Source: Bacillota bacterium (lineage in GTDB: Bacteria; Bacillota; Clostridia; Acetivibrionales; DTU013). Taken from it: 64,000 nucleotides of DNA. Positions 59,762 to 64,000 of this stretch are shown in pieces (the first letter of the stretch is position 1; each line of letters starts with the position of its first letter). Where the stretch lies: assembly GCA_023439545.1 (NCBI GenBank), contig JAEXNT010000030.1, positions 69,058 through 133,057 on the forward strand, read 5' to 3'. Below the pieces are notes generated by a model, which had not been told where the DNA came from, ran no database searches, and saw only the letters and a program-made list of their open reading frames with translations. Both the position numbers and the translations under genes were made by a program.

Positions 59762-61558
59762 TCATCCCGCTTCTTCCTCGTCGTTCAGGAACTTGAACTG
59801 CGACGTATAGAGCTTGTAGTACTGTCCCTGCAGCCTGATCAGTTCCTCATGCGTACCGGACTCCGCTATGTCCCCGTCTTCCACCACCATTATCCTGTCG
59901 GCGTTGCGGATGGTCGAAAGCCTGTGGGCTATTACAAATGAAGTCCTGCCCGCAAGCAGCTTCCTGATGCCTTGCTGGACCAACCTCTCGGTATGGGTAT
60001 CGATACTCGCCGTCGCTTCGTCCAGTATTAGTATGCGCGGGTTTGCCAAAAGCGTCCTTGCAAAGGCGATCAATTGCCTCTGCCCTGCCGACAGTCTGGT
60101 TCCGCGTTCATTTACATCAGTGTCGTAGCCCTTTTCGAACTTCATAATGAAATCATGAGCCGATACGGCTTTTGCTGCAGCTATGATCTCATCGTCCGTC
60201 GCGTCGAGCTTGCCGTAACGGATATTCTCCTTAATAGTTGTCGAGAACAGGAAGGTATCCTGCGGCATTAGGCCTACCTGTCCCCTGAGGCTCTCGAGCG
60301 TTACGTTGCCGACATCTATGCCGTCGATCAGCACGCTGCCTGAAGTGACCTCGTAGAACCGGCTTATCAGGTTGACTATCGTAGTCTTGCCTGCTCCGGT
60401 TGAACCTACGAGAGCTATCGTCTGCCCGGCTTTTACGTCGAAGCTGACGTTGTCCAGGACCTTCTGCCCTTCGTCATAACCGAAGGTCACATTACGGAAT
60501 GAAACGTCACCCTTGATTTTCGGCATTGTCCTGGCTTCCGTCCTGTCCTTTATGTCGGGCTCTATGTCGAGAATCTCGAATATGCGCTCCGCTCCCGACA
60601 TGTTAGTCACCAGCTGGTTGTAGAAGTTACTGATGTTCATTATCGGCTGCCAGAACATGGAGACGTAACCCGTAAACGCCACAAGCAGACCTGGTGTTAT
60701 GGAACCTGTCTGTATAAGGGAGGCTCCCATCCAGAATACCAGTATGGTTCCGACGCCCCAGGACATGTCGACTGTCGGCCAGAAGAAGTCGTTCATCATA
60801 ACTGCCCTTACGAACGATCTGCGCCATTCGTTCAAAAGCTTAAGAAAGATTCCGGATGTCTCCGGTTCCGCAGCAAAGCTTTGCACGACGCGTACTCCCG
60901 AAAAGTCCTCATGCGTGAAAGCATTCATATTTGAATTCTTTTTCCTGTTGATCTGCCAGCGTTTCCTCGATACGGTCGATATAAAAAACATAACGATTAT
61001 CAAAAGCGGAAGCGCAGCCAGCGCGACAAGGCCCAGCCTGAAATTCATGGTCAGCATTATCACCGCGACCAGCGTGATCTTGACAAGCTCCGGCGCCAGG
61101 CTTGTTACACAGTTCGTAAACAGATCGTTCAGCGAGTTTACATCACCTATGATCCTCGCCAGTATCTTGCCTGCCGGCCGGTTATCGAAAAACGAGAACG
61201 ACAGCTTTTGTATGTGCGAATACAACTGCTGGCGGATCGTCAGCAATATGCTGTTGGAAACCCTGCCCATTATCTGTATCCTGAACCGCGAGCAAACCAT
61301 AGCGGCAGCGTTCATCAATATCATTGCTCCGCCCAGCAGCATCAGGTTTCTCGAGTCGCCGGCCTTTATGAACTTGTCTATCCCTATCTTCAGCAGATAG
61401 GGATTGGACAGTTCCACGGCTATAGCTACTGCCATGAGCAGCAAAGTCCTGGCAACTGGTCCCTTGTATGCCTTTAAATAGGATAAAAGCCTTTTTATTA
61501 ATGATAGGTTGAGGCTCTCCTTGAGATCCTCGTCTTCCCTGAAATTATTTATTGGCAT
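59762..61558 (-). CDS. ABC exporter half-transporter, consensus-ATPase half
   Basis: A 598-residue exporter half: six membrane helices (residues ~25-330) then the nucleotide-binding domain. Walker A GSTGAGKTT, Walker B ILILDEATASID with the catalytic Glu, and the switch His (AHRLS) are intact; the signature reads LSAGQ instead of LSGGQ. The ATG overlaps the stop of the preceding half by one base (TAATG), so the two halves are coupled and should form a heterodimer. Expected role is export of a drug or lipid-like compound. Confidence 0.93.
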   Translation of the reverse strand: MPINNFREDEDLKESLNLSLIKRLLSYLKAYKGPVARTLLLMAVAIAVELSNPYLLKIGIDKFIKAGDSRNLMLLGGAMILMNAAAMVCSRFRIQIMGRVSNSILLTIRQQLYSHIQKLSFSFFDNRPAGKILARIIGDVNSLNDLFTNCVTSLAPELVKITLVAVIMLTMNFRLGLVALAALPLLIIVMFFISTVSRKRWQINRKKNSNMNAFTHEDFSGVRVVQSFAAEPETSGIFLKLLNEWRRSFVRAVMMNDFFWPTVDMSWGVGTILVFWMGASLIQTGSITPGLLVAFTGYVSMFWQPIMNISNFYNQLVTNMSGAERIFEILDIEPDIKDRTEARTMPKIKGDVSFRNVTFGYDEGQKVLDNVSFDVKAGQTIALVGSTGAGKTTIVNLISRFYEVTSGSVLIDGIDVGNVTLESLRGQVGLMPQDTFLFSTTIKENIRYGKLDATDDEIIAAAKAVSAHDFIMKFEKGYDTDVNERGTRLSAGQRQLIAFARTLLANPRILILDEATASIDTHTERLVQQGIRKLLAGRTSFVIAHRLSTIRNADRIMVVEDGDIAESGTHEELIRLQGQYYKLYTSQFKFLNDEEEAG

Positions 61559-63294
61559 TATACCACCTCTTTTTCAAGCGCTTCGACGTAATCGCGATAC
61601 TGCTCGCAGTACGTGTCGTAATAGCGTCCGCGCAGATCCATAAGTTCCTGGTGATTGCCGCGTTCGACAATCCTTCCGTTTTCAAAATACAGTATCTCGT
61701 CGGCATTTTTCACGGCAGAGATCCTGTGTGCTATGATAAACCGGGTAATGCCCTTCCGGCGTTCCATCGCCTTCTGGATTGCATATTCGGTTTCCATGTC
61801 GAGAGCCGATGTGGAATCGTCCATTATAAGTACTTTTGCATCCCTCACGAGAGCCCTGGCAATGGAGATCCTTTGCTTCTGTCCTCCTGAGAGTCCGATG
61901 CCGCGCTCGCCTATTACAGTCTTATAGCCCTCGGGCATCTGTGAAACGAATTCGTCCACCATGGCATCCCTGCATGCCGTATTGAACACTTCGTCGGAAA
62001 TGGCGCCCGCCCCGAACCGGATGTTCTCCTCTATGGTATCCGAGAACAGGAAGGTTTCCTGCATTACGGCAGATACATTGCTTCTCAGGATAGACAGATC
62101 CATTTCCTTTACGTCGATCCCGTCAAAACACACCTGTCCGGCAGTGCAGTCATAGTACCTCCCAATCAGATTAACAAGCGAGCTCTTCCCCGCTCCCGTG
62201 ATACCCATTATGGCAACGGTACTGCCCGGCTTCGCTGTAATGTTGACGTCCTTCAAAACCTTGGCGCCCGAGAAATCGAAGCTTACATTTCTGAATTCAA
62301 TACATCCCTGTAATTCCTCAGGAGTCTTCGGCGCATCGCAGTTTTTGATCGACGGCTCCTCGTCAAAAAGCTTGTTGATCTTCTTGACGGACGCCATGCA
62401 CTGGGCAAGTACGTTAGTAAGCCAGCCCATCATTCTCATTGGCCAGATCAGCATGAAGATATAGTTACTGAAGGCGACGAGCGTACCGAGGGTTATTTCC
62501 TTCCCGATAACAAAATACCCTCCGACTGTAATTACGAGAACATAAACGAGGTTCGAAAGGAACTCTATCGGCGGGAAAAATCTTGCGATAGAGGTTGCCT
62601 GCTCATAGTTGATCTTGTAATTTTCCTCGTTCTGGCGAAGGAATTTCTGTATTTCGTGCTTTTCTCGGCCAAATGCCTTGACTACCCTTACTCCGGCGAT
62701 ATTCTGCTGCGCGGTCGTATTGAGAACGGCTCTCTGGTCGCTTATTTTTTCATAGGTCGCGCCGACAGATTTCTCAAGCTTGAACACTACGAATTCGATT
62801 ATCGGCATGGTTACAAGACTTATCAGTGCGAGCTTCCAGTTTATCCCGAACAGAATCACCGAAGCAACGACGAAATAAACGCTCTGTTCCAGGAACAGCA
62901 TGAAGCCGAAGCAGATGGCGTTCATTATGTTTTCAGTGTCCTCCTTGATGCGCGACATCAATTCGCCCGTATTGTTTTCATCAAAGAAGGAGAATGAAAG
63001 CTTCTGTATATGGTCGAACAGGTTCTTCCTCAAATTGAGTATTACCTTCGAGCTCGATATGTCGAAGCATATTTCCTTCGTGTAGCCCAATACCGCACGC
63101 GCGAGCATGATCGCCGCCAGCGCGGGCAGAGCCGTTTTCAGATAGTCCATTTCCCCGTTCGTAACTACCTTGTCTATGATTTGTCCTACATAGTATGGAT
63201 TGAACATATCAAGAGCGATAGCTGTCAAAAGCGCTGCTATTGCTATTGAATATGACCACCACTGCTTTTTCATCAATTTCAAAAGCCTTTTCAA
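61558..63294 (-). CDS. ABC exporter half-transporter, degenerate-site half
   Basis: A 578-residue exporter half. Walker A GITGAGKSS and signature LSGGQKQR are normal, but Walker B is VLIMDDSTSALD, where Asp replaces the catalytic Glu. With the LSAGQ of the other half this makes one consensus and one degenerate ATP site, as in TM287/288 and BmrCD. TTG at 63294 is preferred: AGGAGGG is 6 nt upstream, while the frame continues to 63357 with polar residues. The small 68-residue gene lies upstream across a terminator. Confidence 0.92.
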   Translation of the reverse strand: MKRLLKLMKKQWWSYSIAIAALLTAIALDMFNPYYVGQIIDKVVTNGEMDYLKTALPALAAIMLARAVLGYTKEICFDISSSKVILNLRKNLFDHIQKLSFSFFDENNTGELMSRIKEDTENIMNAICFGFMLFLEQSVYFVVASVILFGINWKLALISLVTMPIIEFVVFKLEKSVGATYEKISDQRAVLNTTAQQNIAGVRVVKAFGREKHEIQKFLRQNEENYKINYEQATSIARFFPPIEFLSNLVYVLVITVGGYFVIGKEITLGTLVAFSNYIFMLIWPMRMMGWLTNVLAQCMASVKKINKLFDEEPSIKNCDAPKTPEELQGCIEFRNVSFDFSGAKVLKDVNITAKPGSTVAIMGITGAGKSSLVNLIGRYYDCTAGQVCFDGIDVKEMDLSILRSNVSAVMQETFLFSDTIEENIRFGAGAISDEVFNTACRDAMVDEFVSQMPEGYKTVIGERGIGLSGGQKQRISIARALVRDAKVLIMDDSTSALDMETEYAIQKAMERRKGITRFIIAHRISAVKNADEILYFENGRIVERGNHQELMDLRGRYYDTYCEQYRDYVEALEKEVV

Positions 63295-63395
63295 AATAAT
63301 CCCTCCTAGCTCATATCCTCTTCCCGAGCTTTCTTTTGTTTGTACTTCTTTGCCCACCCAGCCGTACCCGTTGACAGTGACAGAAGTAAAAAAGA

Positions 63396-63456
63396 GGCCG
63401 CGGTGCGAATGCCGCGTCCTGACAAAAAATTAAGGCCGCGGTGATAACCGCGGCCT
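63396..63456 (-). terminator. Two terminators behind the 68-residue gene
   Basis: AGGCCGCGGT-GATA-ACCGCGGCCT (63433-63456) and a second GC-rich hairpin (63396-63419) both run into T-runs on the minus strand, separating the small gene from the ABC operon. Confidence 0.8.
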
Positions 63457-63470
63457 GCTCATTTCGGTAA

Positions 63471-63677
63471 TCAACGGAATCTTTCAGATGATACCAGTGA
63501 GTAGGCAGGGTTATCCAATGTTACGAGTTTATCAATATTTGATCTGCTATTGCCGCCGAATACGCCAGCAGCTGCGAATGCACCGGCTGCAAAATTAAAG
63601 CCGAATGCGCATACTACGCCCGTACCTGCATGTTTGATTGTTGATACGTTACTGATAATGCCTGTATTACGCAACAT
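63471..63677 (-). CDS. Small Ala/Gly-rich protein, unknown function
   Basis: A 68-residue protein I do not recognise. Residues 20-43 are a stretch of small and hydrophobic residues (VVCAFGFNFAAGAFAAAG) that could be a membrane helix or a fibril-prone segment; the rest is polar. It is a real expression unit on the evidence: its own promoter, an AAGGAGG site close to the ATG, and two terminators. A peptide exported by the ABC pair is imaginable, but there is no leader-peptidase motif to support it. Confidence 0.6.
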   Translation of the reverse strand: MLRNTGIISNVSTIKHAGTGVVCAFGFNFAAGAFAAAGVFGGNSRSNIDKLVTLDNPAYSLVSSERFR

Positions 63678-63720
63678 GTGCCTGCCTCCTTCTTAAAGAT
63701 TTGTGATGACTCACACAACT

Positions 63721-63749
63721 ATGGTAAAACAAAAAATATTAATAGTCAA
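63721..63749 (-). promoter_or_regulatory. Promoter of the 68-residue gene
   Basis: On the minus strand TTGACT (63744-63749) and TACCAT (63721-63726) have a 17-bp spacer; AAGGAGG lies about 8 nt before ATG 63677. Confidence 0.65.
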
Positions 63750-63880
63750 GAAATTTTTTACATTAAACTTCCAGAAAATATTTCTATAAAACGTACTGTA
63801 CCAACCTTTTATTAAAAATCAAGCCGGGACAAACGTTCGGGGTCTGCCGGAATGCGGTGAGTTTCGTTATTTTCAATCAT

Positions 63881-63998
63881 AACCGCCGGCTTAGCCGGCG
63901 GTTTGCTCTTGCCCTGTAAGGGCATGTTACTGGCAGGGCTGAAAGCCCTACGAAAAGTCCGCCAACCGCATGGTTTTTCAAGCTACCGCTAAAGCGGT
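63881..63998. repeat. Array of five short palindromes at the window edge
   Basis: Perfect stem-loops at 63881-63903, 63911-63923, 63935-63949, 63964-63975 and 63985-63998; the first and last share AACCGC/GCGGTT and ACCGCT/AGCGGT arms. It continues beyond 64000, so its nature is undecided. The 63750-63880 stretch shows no gene. Confidence 0.6.
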
Positions 63999-64000
63999 TT

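Overview
The window looks like chromosomal DNA of an anaerobic, spore-forming member of the Clostridia (Firmicutes). The evidence is a complete spo0A; strong AGGAGG-type ribosome binding sites with several TTG or GTG starts; two T-box leaders (serS, tyrS); HU; and oxygen-sensitive or oxygen-free enzymes: class III ribonucleotide reductase, a two-subunit 4Fe-4S fumarase, many ferredoxin-type proteins and a hydrogenase-related membrane complex. Housekeeping genes dominate. There is no phage, no CRISPR array and no intact transposase.

Layout. 0-8 kb: prfC, a large unrecognised protein with a cyclic-nucleotide-binding-like N-terminus, a PilZ protein, serS behind a T-box, and a QueG-like Fe-S protein. 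8-14.7 kb: amt-glnB behind a leader that can fold as terminator or antiterminator; an FHA-FtsW-PBP cell-wall operon; Hpt and receiver genes followed by a broken histidine kinase. 14.7-24.3 kb: an MFS exporter, a TIM-barrel protein, nrdD-nrdG under a cobalamin riboswitch, a cbiM-cbiQ-cbiO cobalt/nickel importer with a His-rich CsoR-family repressor, and tRNA-Lys. 24.3-34 kb: purA, fumarase, a UspA-like protein, HU, the aroA-aroC-aroK-spo0A cluster, and an rRNA methyltransferase whose tail carries a 42-bp tandem repeat. 34-48.7 kb: DUF1189, a Rieske/FAD oxidoreductase, a ferredoxin, a TadG-like protein, MscL, a Nei/Fpg-like protein lacking the catalytic proline, a WYL regulator, tyrS behind a T-box, and NAD salvage genes.

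The most notable region is 48.8-58.8 kb. It holds hgcA and hgcB, the two-gene mercury methylation system: a corrinoid-binding membrane protein with the NVWCAAGKG cap helix, and its ferredoxin partner ending in paired cysteines. A cysteine-rich MarR-family regulator follows directly. Convergent to it is a six-gene membrane complex related to Hyf/Hyc hydrogenases, in which all four Ni-Fe ligand cysteines of the large subunit are replaced (an Ehr-type complex). The cobalt/nickel importer and the cobalamin riboswitch elsewhere in the window fit a cell that depends on corrinoids. Both hgcB and the regulator gene are followed by decayed tandem copies of their own 3' ends.

58.8-64 kb: a TipAS-type MerR regulator with a textbook 19-bp-spacer promoter, a heterodimeric ABC exporter with one consensus and one degenerate ATP site, an unrecognised 68-residue protein with its own promoter and terminators, and at the very end an array of five short palindromes that runs into the window edge.
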